Source of the DNA: Deltaproteobacteria bacterium
GTDB taxonomy: Bacteria; Desulfobacterota; Desulfobacteria; Desulfobacterales; Desulfosarcinaceae
Reading direction: 5' to 3'
DNA length: 64,000 bases
NCBI GenBank assembly: GCA_021824175.1
Contig: JAKALP010000026.1
Location: 1-64,000 of the forward strand
The notes under the pieces were generated by a model, which was given only the letters and a program-made list of their open reading frames with translations, did not search any database and was not told where the DNA came from. Positions 41,262-50,160 of the stretch are shown in pieces. The translations under genes and the position numbers were made by a program. How positions within the stretch are numbered: position 1 is the first letter of the stretch; the number at the start of each line of letters is the position of its first letter.

Positions 41262-42146
41262 ATGGAGCATTTGGTCCAGTTTTACGCCATCTACGGCAGC
41301 CTCATCAACTTCATCGGCCTCAATGCATTGCTGGCCCTGAGCCTTAATGTCACCCTGGCGGCGGGCATGCTGTCGCTGGGCAATGCGGCTTTCGCGGCCT
41401 TGGGGGCCTACACCGCGGGCATTCTGACGGTTCACTATCATCTTCCTTTTATCCCGGCCATAGCGGCCGGGGCCATTTTGCCCGGATTGGCGGCCGTGGT
41501 GCTGGGATTGCCGGTCCTGCGGCTCAAGGGGGTTTTTCTGGCCATGGCCACCCTGGCCTTTGGCGAAGTGGTGCGCATCGCGGCGGTGAATCTTGAGATC
41601 ACCGGCGGGGCCGAGGGCTTGACCGGCATTCCCAATGTCACCAATGTCTGGATGATTTACCTGGCCTTGGCCCTGGCTGCCTATTTCGTGGCCGTGCTGC
41701 GCCGCTCGCAGTTGGGATGGGGCTTGCTCAGTATCCGCGAAGATGAAACCGCCGCTGCCTGCCTGGGTATTCCGATTTTCCGTTACAAGCTGCTGGCCTT
41801 CGTCATCGGCGCCATGCTGGCCGGATTGGCCGGGGCCCTGTATGCGCATCTGAACTACCTGATCACGCCCCGGGATTATGGATTTTTCATCGCCGTGGAT
41901 TTGCTGATTTACAACATCGTGGGCGGCACGCGGGCCTGGTATGGACCGGTAATGGGCGCGGCCCTGCTGACGGCCCTGCCGGAGATATTGCGGGGTATCG
42001 GCGTGGCCGCCGGACCGATCCGCATGGGCGTCAATGGCCTGATCCTGTTGCTGGTCATTTTGTTTTTGCCCAATGGCTTGGCCTCTTTAATCAACCGGCC
42101 GCGGGCGGTAACCGCCACACCAGAAGCGAGCGGTCAACGCGCATGA
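41262..42146 (+). CDS. livM: Branched-chain amino-acid ABC transporter permease LivM
   Basis: The 294-residue partner permease has LNVTLAAGMLSLGNAAFAALG, AAACLGIPIFRYKLLAFVIGA and DLLIYNIVGGTRAWYGPVMGA, all LivM-type. It starts 4 bases after livH and overlaps the livG start by four bases (ATGA). Confidence 0.93.
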   Translation: MEHLVQFYAIYGSLINFIGLNALLALSLNVTLAAGMLSLGNAAFAALGAYTAGILTVHYHLPFIPAIAAGAILPGLAAVVLGLPVLRLKGVFLAMATLAFGEVVRIAAVNLEITGGAEGLTGIPNVTNVWMIYLALALAAYFVAVLRRSQLGWGLLSIREDETAAACLGIPIFRYKLLAFVIGAMLAGLAGALYAHLNYLITPRDYGFFIAVDLLIYNIVGGTRAWYGPVMGAALLTALPEILRGIGVAAGPIRMGVNGLILLLVILFLPNGLASLINRPRAVTATPEASGQRA

Positions 42147-42910
42147 ATCTAAAAGTGGATACCATATCCCAACACTTCGGCGGCCTGCAGGCCTTGAGCA
42201 GCGTGAGTTTTGAGGTCGCGCCCGGCGCCATTCACGGCCTGATCGGTCCCAATGGCGCCGGCAAAACTACTTTGATCAACATCTTGAGCGGCCTGTACCG
42301 CCCCTCCGGCGGCCGGGTTTACTACCGGCAAAAAGCGCTGCACCGCTTGCGGCCGCACCAGATCGCAAATTTGGGGGTGGCCCGCACCTTTCAAAATATC
42401 CGGCTCTTTCCCTCCATGACCTGTCTGGAAAACGTGCAAGCAGCCCAGCATTTGATTGCCGGGCGGCCCTTGCTGCCGCAGCTGCTGCGTTTGCCAGCGG
42501 CTGGAAAAGAAGACCGGGATTTGGAAGCTAAGGCGCGCGCCACCCTGGGCCGGGTGGGGTTGGACGGCAAAGCCGCATGGCTCGCCAAAAATCTCTCCTA
42601 CGGCGAGCGGCGCCGGTTGGAGATCGCCCGGGCCCTGGCCGCCAACCCCACGCTTGTGCTGCTCGATGAGCCCGTGGCCGGCATGCGCCGCAACGAAGCG
42701 GCCCAGGTGGCCGATCTGGTGCGCGCCCTGGCCGCCGGCGGCATGACCATCCTGTTGATCGAGCACAATATGGCCTTTGTGATGGCGCTGTGCACCATGA
42801 TTACGGTGCTGAACTTCGGCCAGGTGATTACTACCGGACGGCCGGAAGAAATACGCTCCCACCGGGAAGTCATCGAAGCCTATCTGGGCCGGGAGAAGAG
42901 TCATGCTTGA
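42143..42910 (+). CDS. livG: Branched-chain amino-acid ABC transporter ATP-binding protein LivG
   Basis: The 255-residue ATPase has Walker A GPNGAGKTT, the LivG-specific NLGVARTFQNIRLFPSMT, signature LSYGERRR, Walker B LVLLDEPVAGM and the long GMTILLIEHNMAFVM switch region. It overlaps livM and livF. Confidence 0.94.
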   Translation: MNLKVDTISQHFGGLQALSSVSFEVAPGAIHGLIGPNGAGKTTLINILSGLYRPSGGRVYYRQKALHRLRPHQIANLGVARTFQNIRLFPSMTCLENVQAAQHLIAGRPLLPQLLRLPAAGKEDRDLEAKARATLGRVGLDGKAAWLAKNLSYGERRRLEIARALAANPTLVLLDEPVAGMRRNEAAQVADLVRALAAGGMTILLIEHNMAFVMALCTMITVLNFGQVITTGRPEEIRSHREVIEAYLGREKSHA

Positions 42911-43631
42911 AGTGGACGGCCTGACCGTTTGCTATGGTCCCATCGAGGCCCTGCGGGAGATCTCCTTTGGCGTCACCCAAGGCACGGTGGTTTCGCTGGT
43001 GGGGCCCAACGGCGCTGGCAAGACCACGGCGCTCAATGCCATCAGCGGCTTGTTGCCAGCGACTCAAGGCCGCATTATCTTTCAAGGTCGGGACATCACC
43101 CGCATGAGCTCGCACCAGCGGGTGGCCGCGGGCATCGTGCAGGTTCCGGAAGGACGCCTGGTGCTGGCCGGCATGAGCGTGCATGAAAACCTGGAACTGG
43201 GAGGCTATTGCCGGCCGCGCAAAGAAATCGCCACCGGCATTGCGCAAATGGAAAGTCGCTTTCCCATCCTGGCCGAACGCCGCCATATGCTCGCCGGGAC
43301 TCTTTCCGGAGGCGAGCAGCAGATGTTGGCCATCGCCCGGGGGCTGATGGCCAGACCCAAATTACTGCTGCTGGATGAACCTTCCCTGGGCCTGGCGCCT
43401 TTGATGGTCCAATTGATTTTTGAGATCATCAGCGAGCTGCAAAGCGGCGGCCAGACCATTTTGCTGGTGGAGCAAAACGCCCGCCAGGCCATGGCGGTCT
43501 CGTCCCATGCCTATGTGATGGAAAGCGGCCGAATCGTGTTGCACGGCGAGGCGCGTCAATTGATGGCCGATCCGGTTTTGATCGACTCCTACTTGGGCGG
43601 GCCGTCGGAGCGGAGCAAGGACAAACAATAA
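42903..43631 (+). CDS. livF: Branched-chain amino-acid ABC transporter ATP-binding protein LivF
   Basis: The 242-residue ATPase has Walker A GPNGAGKTT, GIVQVPEGRLVLAGMSVHEN, signature LSGGEQQM, Walker B LLLLDEPSLGLAPL and VEQNARQAM. Its ATG lies 8 bases inside the end of livG. It closes the operon; an inverted nonamer element follows. Confidence 0.94.
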   Translation: MLEVDGLTVCYGPIEALREISFGVTQGTVVSLVGPNGAGKTTALNAISGLLPATQGRIIFQGRDITRMSSHQRVAAGIVQVPEGRLVLAGMSVHENLELGGYCRPRKEIATGIAQMESRFPILAERRHMLAGTLSGGEQQMLAIARGLMARPKLLLLDEPSLGLAPLMVQLIFEIISELQSGGQTILLVEQNARQAMAVSSHAYVMESGRIVLHGEARQLMADPVLIDSYLGGPSERSKDKQ

Positions 43632-43684
43632 TTTTGAGGCCGATGCATAGTTGCTTTGAACCACAACATGTTTCCAATCGTGCA

Positions 43685-43781
43685 ATCCGTGCAATTAGTG
43701 TAATCCGTGGTAAAATATGTTCCTCTCTAACAATTTCAGCGGTTGCAATGTTTGACCACGGATTACACGAATTACACGGAT
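43685..43781. repeat. Inverted nonamer-repeat palindrome after livF
   Basis: Arms 43685-43711 and 43755-43781 (27 bp, two mismatches) are built from 9-base ATCCGTGTA-type units. It lies between livF and the inhibitor gene. Confidence 0.75.
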
Positions 43782-43812
43782 AAAATAAATCAGTGGTTTA
43801 GGGAGAGAAAAA

Positions 43813-44226
43813 ATGAAGAGATGTCAGCTTGTATTTTTTTCCGCCATTTTGGTAGCTATTGCGGCCGACGTCAACGCCTCTGATGGGCGTCATCAGCCGC
43901 TAATCATTGCTTTGACGGATGCGGATAATGGCCGCTCCATTGAAATGAATCTGGCGGACCTGATCCAGATCACTTTGCCATCCAATATCACTACGGGTTA
44001 CCGATGGGAAAATCTTCCGATCGATGGGAGTATATTTGTTCAACAGGGCGAAGCGGTCTATGCCGAGGACCCATCCTGTGCGGGGCGCGCCGGTTGCGGC
44101 GGCACCCAAAGCTTTTGCTTCAAGGTCGATAAAAGAGGCACGGGCAAAATCAAGCTGATCTACCGCCGGTCTTGGGAGAAGGGCCAAGGGGCTAAACAAT
44201 TTGAGATATCCGTCACGGTACGGTAG
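43813..44226 (+). CDS. Chagasin/I42-type protease inhibitor, exported
   Basis: The 137-residue protein has a signal peptide (about 1-22, ending VNAS). The mature domain fits inhibitor family I42 of papain-like cysteine proteases: the first binding loop appears as ITTGYRWENL, the second as GCGGTQSFCFKV, the third as IYRRSWEKG. Three Cys residues (two in CAGRAGCGG) are extra. It acts in the periplasm or outside. AGGGAGAGAAAAA precedes the ATG. Confidence 0.8.
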   Translation: MKRCQLVFFSAILVAIAADVNASDGRHQPLIIALTDADNGRSIEMNLADLIQITLPSNITTGYRWENLPIDGSIFVQQGEAVYAEDPSCAGRAGCGGTQSFCFKVDKRGTGKIKLIYRRSWEKGQGAKQFEISVTVR

Positions 44227-44261
44227 TAATATCTTTCAACGCCCATCAAACGATTTCCCCC

Positions 44262-44324
44262 ATCCGTGTTATCCGTGTCATCCGTGGTAAAACTTTGACC
44301 ACGGATGACACGGATAACACGGAT
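44262..44324. repeat. Perfect 27-bp inverted repeat of nonamer units
   Basis: Arms 44262-44288 and 44298-44324 match without error around a 9-base loop; each arm is three ATCCGTGTT-like units. It lies between convergent genes and probably ends both transcripts. Confidence 0.85.
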
Positions 44325-44330
44325 AAGTAT

Positions 44331-46106
44331 TCAGCCTTCCCCACCGTCATCAACAATCTCTCCCCCCAACGTGCTCGACTCCCGATACAACCGCGCATAG
44401 AGGCTCTCTCCGGCCTGTAGTAAATCCCCATGGATGCCCTCCTGGACAATGCGGCCGTGATCCATGACCACGATCTTGTCGGCGCGGATGATGGTGGAGA
44501 TGCGGTGGGCGATGATAATGGTGGTGCGCTGCTGCATCAGGCGTTCCAAGGCTTCGTACACTTGCTGCTCGGACAGGGCGTCCAGGTTGGAAGTCGATTC
44601 GTCCAATACCAGAATGGGAGCATCCTTGAGAAAAGCGCGGGCAATGGCGATTCTTTGCTTCTGACCGCCGGACAAGCGCACACCCCGTTCCCCCACCAAT
44701 GTCTGCATGCCTTCGGGCAGTTCGCGGATAAAGGGCATGGCATTGGCCAGCTCGGCGGCCTGCACTATTTCAGCCTGTGTGGCCGTGGCCCGCCCCACGC
44801 GGATATTGTCTTCCACGGTGCCGCTGAACAGCATCAGATCCTGCTGCACCAGGGCGATTTGCGAACGCAGGGAGTGCAGATCGACCTGCCGCAGGTCCTG
44901 ATCATCAATGGCGATGCGCCCCTGCCGGGGATCGTGAAAGCGGATCAGCAGTTTGATCAGACTCGATTTGCCGGCCCCGCTGGGCCCCACCAGGGCAGTG
45001 CGGCTGCCGGCCGGGATGGTCAGGCTCAGGTCATCGATGGTCGGCTTCTCCGACCGATAGCTGAAGTACACCTTGTCAAAGCGAATTTCTCCTTTGTCCA
45101 CCCGCAGGGCCGTGGAGCTTCCGTCGGCATCCTCGGGGGTCAGGTCGAAGAATTCGAAGAGACGATCAATGGCCGCGCGGGCATCCGCCAACTGGATGTT
45201 GAGCTCGCTTAATCGATTGAGGGGGTGGTAGATCATCTCCAGATAAGCGAAGAAAGCCATCAACTGTCCGATGCTCAGGTCGCCGTCCAGCACCAGGTGA
45301 CCGCCCACCCACAGCACGATCACCGGCGGGATGCGGGTCAGCAGGGCGGTCAGCCCCAGGGAAGACGCGTGGGTGCGGATATTGGCGTGCACGGCTTCCA
45401 GGTACAGCCGGCAGCGATCCAGAAAGCGCTCTTCTTCTTCACCTTCGATGGTAAAACTTTTGACTTCCGAAATGCCGGAGACCGTTTCATGCAGTGTACC
45501 TTCGATGCTGTCCATGCGCTGGCGCGCCTGGCGGGCGTTGCTTTTCATGCGCGCGCCCAACTGTTTGTTGATCAGGACATACAGGGGCAGGGTGCACAGC
45601 GCGATCAAGGCCAGCTTCCAGTTCATCACCAGGATCACCACCGAAATGGAGAGCAGGGTGGTCATGTCCATGAAGACATTGGTGCCCATCAGGCCGATGA
45701 AGCGCTGGGCCATGTTGACATCGGTGATCAGGCGCCCGGAAATTACTCCGGTCTGATAGCGCTGGAAGAAATCGATGGGCAGGCGCTGCAGGTGTTTGAA
45801 GAGTTCCTGACGCACATCGAAGATAATATCCTGGGCCAGATGATCGGCGATAAACGTGCGCAGATGGCAGGTGAGGGCGTAGATCAAAAAAAGCGCCAGG
45901 GCGCCGCCCATGAGGGCATCCAGGCTCAAGCCGGTGCGGCCCGATTTGCCGGAAAGGGCGCCATCCACCACCTCCTTGAGAATCCACGGGAAAACCACCG
46001 GCAGGTTATATTTGATGACGCCGATGACCGTGGACAACACCAGGCGCCCCCGGTAGGGACGGGCGTACGCCAGAAAGCGTCGGAGGGTGCTGGGATGGGG
46101 CTGCAT
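44331..46106 (-). CDS. MsbA-type ABC exporter, fused permease and ATPase
   Basis: The 591-residue half-transporter has six N-terminal membrane helices (to about 310) and an ATPase with Walker A GPSGAGKSS, signature LSGGQKQR, Walker B ILVLDESTSN and switch AHRIST. LPIDFFQRYQTGVISGRLITDVN is typical of lipid A/multidrug exporters. It works as a homodimer or with an unlinked partner. GAGGATCTCTC precedes the ATG. The substrate cannot be told. Confidence 0.92.
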   Translation of the reverse strand: MQPHPSTLRRFLAYARPYRGRLVLSTVIGVIKYNLPVVFPWILKEVVDGALSGKSGRTGLSLDALMGGALALFLIYALTCHLRTFIADHLAQDIIFDVRQELFKHLQRLPIDFFQRYQTGVISGRLITDVNMAQRFIGLMGTNVFMDMTTLLSISVVILVMNWKLALIALCTLPLYVLINKQLGARMKSNARQARQRMDSIEGTLHETVSGISEVKSFTIEGEEEERFLDRCRLYLEAVHANIRTHASSLGLTALLTRIPPVIVLWVGGHLVLDGDLSIGQLMAFFAYLEMIYHPLNRLSELNIQLADARAAIDRLFEFFDLTPEDADGSSTALRVDKGEIRFDKVYFSYRSEKPTIDDLSLTIPAGSRTALVGPSGAGKSSLIKLLIRFHDPRQGRIAIDDQDLRQVDLHSLRSQIALVQQDLMLFSGTVEDNIRVGRATATQAEIVQAAELANAMPFIRELPEGMQTLVGERGVRLSGGQKQRIAIARAFLKDAPILVLDESTSNLDALSEQQVYEALERLMQQRTTIIIAHRISTIIRADKIVVMDHGRIVQEGIHGDLLQAGESLYARLYRESSTLGGEIVDDGGEG

Positions 46107-46130
46107 GAGAGATCCTCTTTGAGATATCTT

Positions 46131-46185
46131 GAAGTCAACCCGAAAAGGATCATTGGCTCAAAATCCTTTTTGGAGTGGACTTATG
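46131..46185. repeat. Short imperfect palindromic element (REP-like)
   Basis: AAGTC...CCGAAAAGGAT, a central GGCTCAAAA and AATCCTTTTTGGAGTGGACTTA form an imperfect stem resembling the AAGCCATCTC elements. It lies just upstream of the exporter gene. Confidence 0.45.
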
Positions 46186-46327
46186 GTTTCCCTTTGATTT
46201 AAACCGAGAGTCTTATTTCTGGCAAGGAGAGAAGCCCTGTTGATTGAATAACGGCGCTTGTGGCAGGGCAGAGGTTGCGGAACGGGCAATTTGTGTTACT
46301 TTTGAGATCACAAGACGGCGAACCCTT

Positions 46328-46552
46328 ATGGATGAACAGCAAATTATAGACGGCCTCAAACCCATCTGCCAATGCCAGGGCATAAAGAAAAGGCGTTTTC
46401 TGGAGCACATCGCCGCCGGGATCACTTCGGTCGCGGCCCTCAAAGCCGCCACCGGCGCGGGCCAGGGCGCCTGCCAGGGTAAACGCTGTACGCCGCGCAT
46501 TACCGAGCTGCTCAGCGCCTTGGATTCACATCCAGCTTCTATATCTCAATAA
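46328..46552 (+). CDS. BFD-like [2Fe-2S] domain protein
   Basis: The start at 46328 (MDEQQIIDGLKPICQCQGI) gives 74 residues. The ligand set CQC...CQGKRC (C-x-C...C-x4-C) with the helical ITSVAALKAATGAGQGAC between is that of bacterioferritin-associated ferredoxin and similar single domains. It may pass electrons or mobilise iron. There is no clear ribosome site. Its 3' end overlaps the convergent small gene at 46539-46706. Confidence 0.8.
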   Translation: MDEQQIIDGLKPICQCQGIKKRRFLEHIAAGITSVAALKAATGAGQGACQGKRCTPRITELLSALDSHPASISQ

Positions 46553-46706
46553 GATTCGAGATATGGGCTCTGGTTTTTTCGCATTCACCCACCCAACGGA
46601 CCCACACGTACTCAGGGTTGCATTGATCTAATTCTTCTACAAGTCCACAGCCGCAAGCCAAGAATCGCGCGACATCCTTGTAGATGACCATCTGGTCCTT
46701 TTCCAT
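46539..46706 (-). CDS. 55-residue Cys-containing protein, unknown
   Basis: This short gene has GGGAGGGACGGCT before its ATG. The product (MEKDQMVIYKDVARFLACGC...) has Cys at 18, 20, 29 and 42, possibly one metal site. It converges with the BFD-like gene, overlapping by 14 bases. The good ribosome site and Cys spacing argue that it is real. Confidence 0.5.
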   Translation of the reverse strand: MEKDQMVIYKDVARFLACGCGLVEELDQCNPEYVWVRWVGECEKTRAHISNLIEI

Positions 46707-46851
46707 AGCCGTCCCTCCCGGCGGTAGGATTAGCCATCTATTCGTTTGCGCCTATCAATTTGTAAGTATCCCTATCACGATACTATATATTGTGGCAACC
46801 TTAAATTTTTCTTCTAAATGTGGTGGGTGTTTTTCCTCGGGGGCGTGAACC

Positions 46852-46990
46852 GGCCCATTTGAGATGGCGTGTAGCCAATTCGAGAAAGGAATTCGGTTAT
46901 CTTGATATTTCGTTGACCTAAAAATGACAAAGTGTGAGCCCTGAATCAACGAATCAACGAATCAACCAATCAACCAATCAACCAATCAAC
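46852..46990. repeat. Half REP-like arm plus AATCAACG octamer array
   Basis: TTTGAGATGGCGTGTAG at 46857-46873 is a single arm of the REP-like family. At 46943-46990 six 8-base units (AATCAACG/AATCAACC) run in tandem with no inverted partner nearby. The 315-base gap 46707-47021 has no supported gene. Confidence 0.6.
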
Positions 46991-47021
46991 AAGCCGGCGA
47001 TTCACGCAGAAGCAAAACGAC

Positions 47022-47870
47022 TTACTGGGCCACCAGCTCCACCCGGCGGTTCTTGGCGCGCCCTTCGTCACTAGTATTGGCGGCCGCGGGGGAGGTGGGG
47101 CCGGCGCCGAAGGGGGTCAGGCGGGCGGCGGCAATGCCGTGCTGCTTGACCAGGGCGTTGACCACGGCCGCGGCCCGGGCCTGGGAGAGTTTGATGTTGG
47201 CGTCGAAGGCGCCCACATTGTCGGTGTGGCCGACCACGTAGAGTTTGAGCTTGGCGTCATTCTTGAGCAGCTTGGCGATCTCGCCGAGGGCGGGTTCTGA
47301 CGTCGGTTTGATTTCGGATTTGCCTGTATCAAAATAAATGCCGTAGACGGCCGCCTTGCCGGTGCTGGTAATACTGCTGGCCAGGCTGTCGGCATTGGCC
47401 GTCACGTCCTGATTCATGGTTTGCTTTTCAACCACATGAATTTTGTAAATCCCATTACCGGCCGCTTCGATGGCGGCCCAGGCCTCGGCATTGTCTTTGA
47501 TTACTTTTAGGGTGAGATACTGGGAGCCGCCATCCTCGTATTCGTATATAGCTTCTCCACCAATAGCTTTGGCGGCATTCACGTAGTTGCGGGTGATTTG
47601 GATGGCGCTGGGAACTTTGATGCTGTCATTGGCGTAATAGTCCACATAGACGTGACGCCCTTCCACGGCCTGGGTCTTGTTCGGACCCACTGAAAATTCA
47701 TAGCGATCAAAATCCCAGACCTGATAATTGCTGATATAAAAACCCTTCATGCGCGTGAAAAGGGCCGGATCGCTGCTGCCTTGCATGTCGTTGGGGTCGC
47801 CAGCGGCGAAAAGGGTGCTCGTTACGAAAACAAGAAAAATGCCTGTGCCGAGGATGGCCAATTTCTTCAT
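47022..47870 (-). CDS. OmpA-family outer-membrane/peptidoglycan-binding protein
   Basis: The start at 47870 (MKKLAILGTGIFLVFVTS) follows GGAGGTCCTGCA and gives 282 residues with a signal peptide. The N-terminal ~150 residues are unassigned; the C-terminal OmpA-like domain has GIYFDTGKSEIKPTSEPALGEI, LYVVGHTDNVGAFDANIKLSQARA and the closing DEGRAKNRRVELV, which bind peptidoglycan. It probably anchors the envelope. Confidence 0.88.
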   Translation of the reverse strand: MKKLAILGTGIFLVFVTSTLFAAGDPNDMQGSSDPALFTRMKGFYISNYQVWDFDRYEFSVGPNKTQAVEGRHVYVDYYANDSIKVPSAIQITRNYVNAAKAIGGEAIYEYEDGGSQYLTLKVIKDNAEAWAAIEAAGNGIYKIHVVEKQTMNQDVTANADSLASSITSTGKAAVYGIYFDTGKSEIKPTSEPALGEIAKLLKNDAKLKLYVVGHTDNVGAFDANIKLSQARAAAVVNALVKQHGIAAARLTPFGAGPTSPAAANTSDEGRAKNRRVELVAQ

Positions 47871-48014
47871 TGCAGGACCTCCGCTTAATTGCCGGTCGCT
47901 TTTCCGGGTTGGGGGTAAACGGTTTTTATTGAACTGTTTTAAACCATTAACACCCCATCCACTGACCGTCAATCTTGGAGGGATGGCCACCGCAATTCAT
48001 CTTCTTTGACTCGT

Positions 48015-49718
48015 TCAGGTCCTGCGCCATTGCAGTTTGAACCCTTTGCCGGTAACGATTTCAGGCGCCGTGACAGGCACCCGGCCATTCTCCGGCAGCA
48101 CCACCTTCATGGGGCAGGTCTCCAAAATATCTTTTTGGACATCGATGCCGGGCATCACTTCGATGAGCATCATGCCTTGGGGCGTGAGCTGGAAGACCCC
48201 GACGTTGGTCACATATAGAACTGTCTTATGCTTGGCCAGGGCTTGTTGGCCGCTCATGGTGATCTCGCTGACCTTGTCCATGAATTTGTGCTGCCCCTGG
48301 CGGGCAATGACCAGTCGGCCGTCGACAATCTCCAGGCGGCCGTGGGCCATCCAACTGCCCACGAAGATGATCGTGTCAGCGGCCGCGCAGAAATCAGGGA
48401 AGCCGCCGGGCCCAACATAATTCAAGGGCCCCTCGCCGCGCCGCGAGACATTGAGGTTGCCCTGGCTGTCGGCCTCCAGAATGCCGAGCAGAGCGGCGTC
48501 CAGGTGCTCGTAGCACAGATGAAACACCTGGGCCGAAGAGATGATCTCCTTGGGATTGACGGCCGCTCCGAAGAATACTCCGGGCGCCGGCAGACCGCCC
48601 ACCACGCCGGTTTCGGACATGAAGGTCACATCCTTGAACAGGCCGCCTTCATAGATCAGGCGGGCCACTTCTTCGGGCAGACCGACCCCCACGATGATAT
48701 TGGCGCATTTACGGACATAACGGGTGAAGACATCGGCCCCCAGGCGCGCCAGGGCATCATCCACCGGGCCGCGCTTGGGCGTGATCCCCAACACGCGGTT
48801 GATGAAGCGCAGCTTGGCCATGGAGTGGTCCAGATCTTCCTGGGCGCCTTCGGTGAACATCGTCCAGTATTTCTTCTGGGGTACGGAGTTGGTCTGTTCG
48901 TTGAACGGATGCACGACCACTGAATCCACTTTGTCGGCCGGTAGAAAAATCTCCTCGGGTTGCTTTTCAATTACTTCCGCCACGCTCACCAGCACCTTGC
49001 CGCCATTGCGTTTGACGGCCAGGGCCGCTTCATGGCTCTCGGTGTAAAGAGCGCAATTGCGGATATAGATATTGCCTTCCGCGTCGGCTGCCGGCGCGAT
49101 AAAAAAGGCTACCTCCAGCTTAGGCAGATGGTAGCGCAACCGGTCGCCGGCCGCTTCCACCAGGCTTTGGCCTCTGCCGGGCACCACCACGGAACCGTGG
49201 CCCACGCGGGGATCGAGAAATGTGCCCAAACCGGTGTCGCTTTCCAGGTAGTAGATCCCTTTGCCCTGGGCCTCGATGAGCAATGCCTCGATGCCCTGGG
49301 GCAGGGTGTGCAGCTCGACCTGGCCCTGTTCGGCCAGGTGCAGCATGGATTTGACGGTTTCATGGTGGCCGGCGATAAACCGCACCACGCAACCGTCACG
49401 GCCCAGTTCTTCCACCGTGCCCGGCACTCTGCCCCGGCCGCCTTGCGCGCCGACAATGACATGGGTCAGCCCGCGCGGGCGCCCGGTTTGCTCAAAGGAT
49501 TGGGCGATGGCCCAGAACCACACCTTGGGCGGCGCGTTGGCCGCCATACCGCAGGAGAAGGTAGTGGCGCCATCCGGAATCAACCGGACCGCTTCCCTGG
49601 CGCTCATGAACTTGGGATTGTTAATGCCACTGGGTTTGTAGTCGAGATCCTTGCGTGTCCAGGTCAGGCGCCACTTGGCGATTTGCCACAGAACGCTGAG
49701 CTTATCCAAACTGTCCAT
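48015..49718 (-). CDS. Acyl-CoA:carboxylate CoA-transferase, propionate CoA-transferase-like
   Basis: The 567-residue protein carries both CoA-transferase halves in one chain. The catalytic Glu369 is in MSETGVVGGLPAPG of the second half. The first half has GGRGRVPGTVEELG and the CoA/oxyanion loop region. The C-terminal GPGGFPDFCAAADTIIFVGSW is typical of the PCT group. It exchanges CoA between short acyl-CoAs and free acids. The N-terminal ~35 residues are an extra helical stretch. No ribosome site is obvious; GAGGTGACGGC lies 5 bases before the ATG. Confidence 0.88.
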   Translation of the reverse strand: MDSLDKLSVLWQIAKWRLTWTRKDLDYKPSGINNPKFMSAREAVRLIPDGATTFSCGMAANAPPKVWFWAIAQSFEQTGRPRGLTHVIVGAQGGRGRVPGTVEELGRDGCVVRFIAGHHETVKSMLHLAEQGQVELHTLPQGIEALLIEAQGKGIYYLESDTGLGTFLDPRVGHGSVVVPGRGQSLVEAAGDRLRYHLPKLEVAFFIAPAADAEGNIYIRNCALYTESHEAALAVKRNGGKVLVSVAEVIEKQPEEIFLPADKVDSVVVHPFNEQTNSVPQKKYWTMFTEGAQEDLDHSMAKLRFINRVLGITPKRGPVDDALARLGADVFTRYVRKCANIIVGVGLPEEVARLIYEGGLFKDVTFMSETGVVGGLPAPGVFFGAAVNPKEIISSAQVFHLCYEHLDAALLGILEADSQGNLNVSRRGEGPLNYVGPGGFPDFCAAADTIIFVGSWMAHGRLEIVDGRLVIARQGQHKFMDKVSEITMSGQQALAKHKTVLYVTNVGVFQLTPQGMMLIEVMPGIDVQKDILETCPMKVVLPENGRVPVTAPEIVTGKGFKLQWRRT

Positions 49719-49818
49719 GCCGTCACCTCTTCGCTAATCCAATTCAAAGTCCATTCATCGTTCGTTCACGTATTTAGCAACCGGTGTACCAACGCGGCCG
49801 GCGTTCCATGGAGGCTCT

Positions 49819-49962
49819 ATGAATCTGTTTCTAAAAGAGATCCTTCTGGACTGGCCGGGTGGCGGCGCGCCGCTGGCCGTTCAAGATGCTGTCAGCATTT
49901 ATGCCAGAGTGTTAAAAGGATTTGCCCCGAAAGCGCGCATTAGGGAGACAAGCAAGAATTAA
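49819..49962 (+). CDS. Putative 47-residue small protein
   Basis: An ATG after GGAGGCTCT opens a 47-residue frame (MNLFLKEILLDWPGGGAP...). The strong ribosome site is the only support; no family is recognised, and the peptide could be the start of a lost gene. The gap 49719-50160 otherwise holds one imperfect REP-like element. Confidence 0.3.
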   Translation: MNLFLKEILLDWPGGGAPLAVQDAVSIYARVLKGFAPKARIRETSKN

Positions 49963-49964
49963 AA

Positions 49965-50020
49965 ACCATCTCATGAAGACGATTTCGGGCCAAAAGAGGT
50001 TATGGGGATCGCTTGAAGTG
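49965..50020. repeat. Degraded REP-like palindromic element
   Basis: AACCATCTCATGAAGA, a central GGGCCAAAA and GGATCGCTTGAAG are recognisable relatives of the AAGCCATCTC element, with several mismatches. Confidence 0.5.
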
Positions 50021-50160
50021 AGGTTCGATCTATCGCTTTCGCATTTTAATACTTATAGTTTTGCTGCCGTTTATTGGCGGCGCGTCCTATAAGAGAGGAC
50101 GGTCGACATCGAAGTCAATGGACAAACCAAGCCAAAGCAAACGAAATGGAGGGCCTGAAT

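Noticed and set aside
45225-46202. 325-codon plus-strand frame over the ABC exporter
   Set aside because: Shadow of the exporter with many Gln/His/Gly; no start signal.
46943-46990. CRISPR or integron repeat
   Set aside because: Uninterrupted 8-bp tandem units, no spacers and no cas or integrase gene near.
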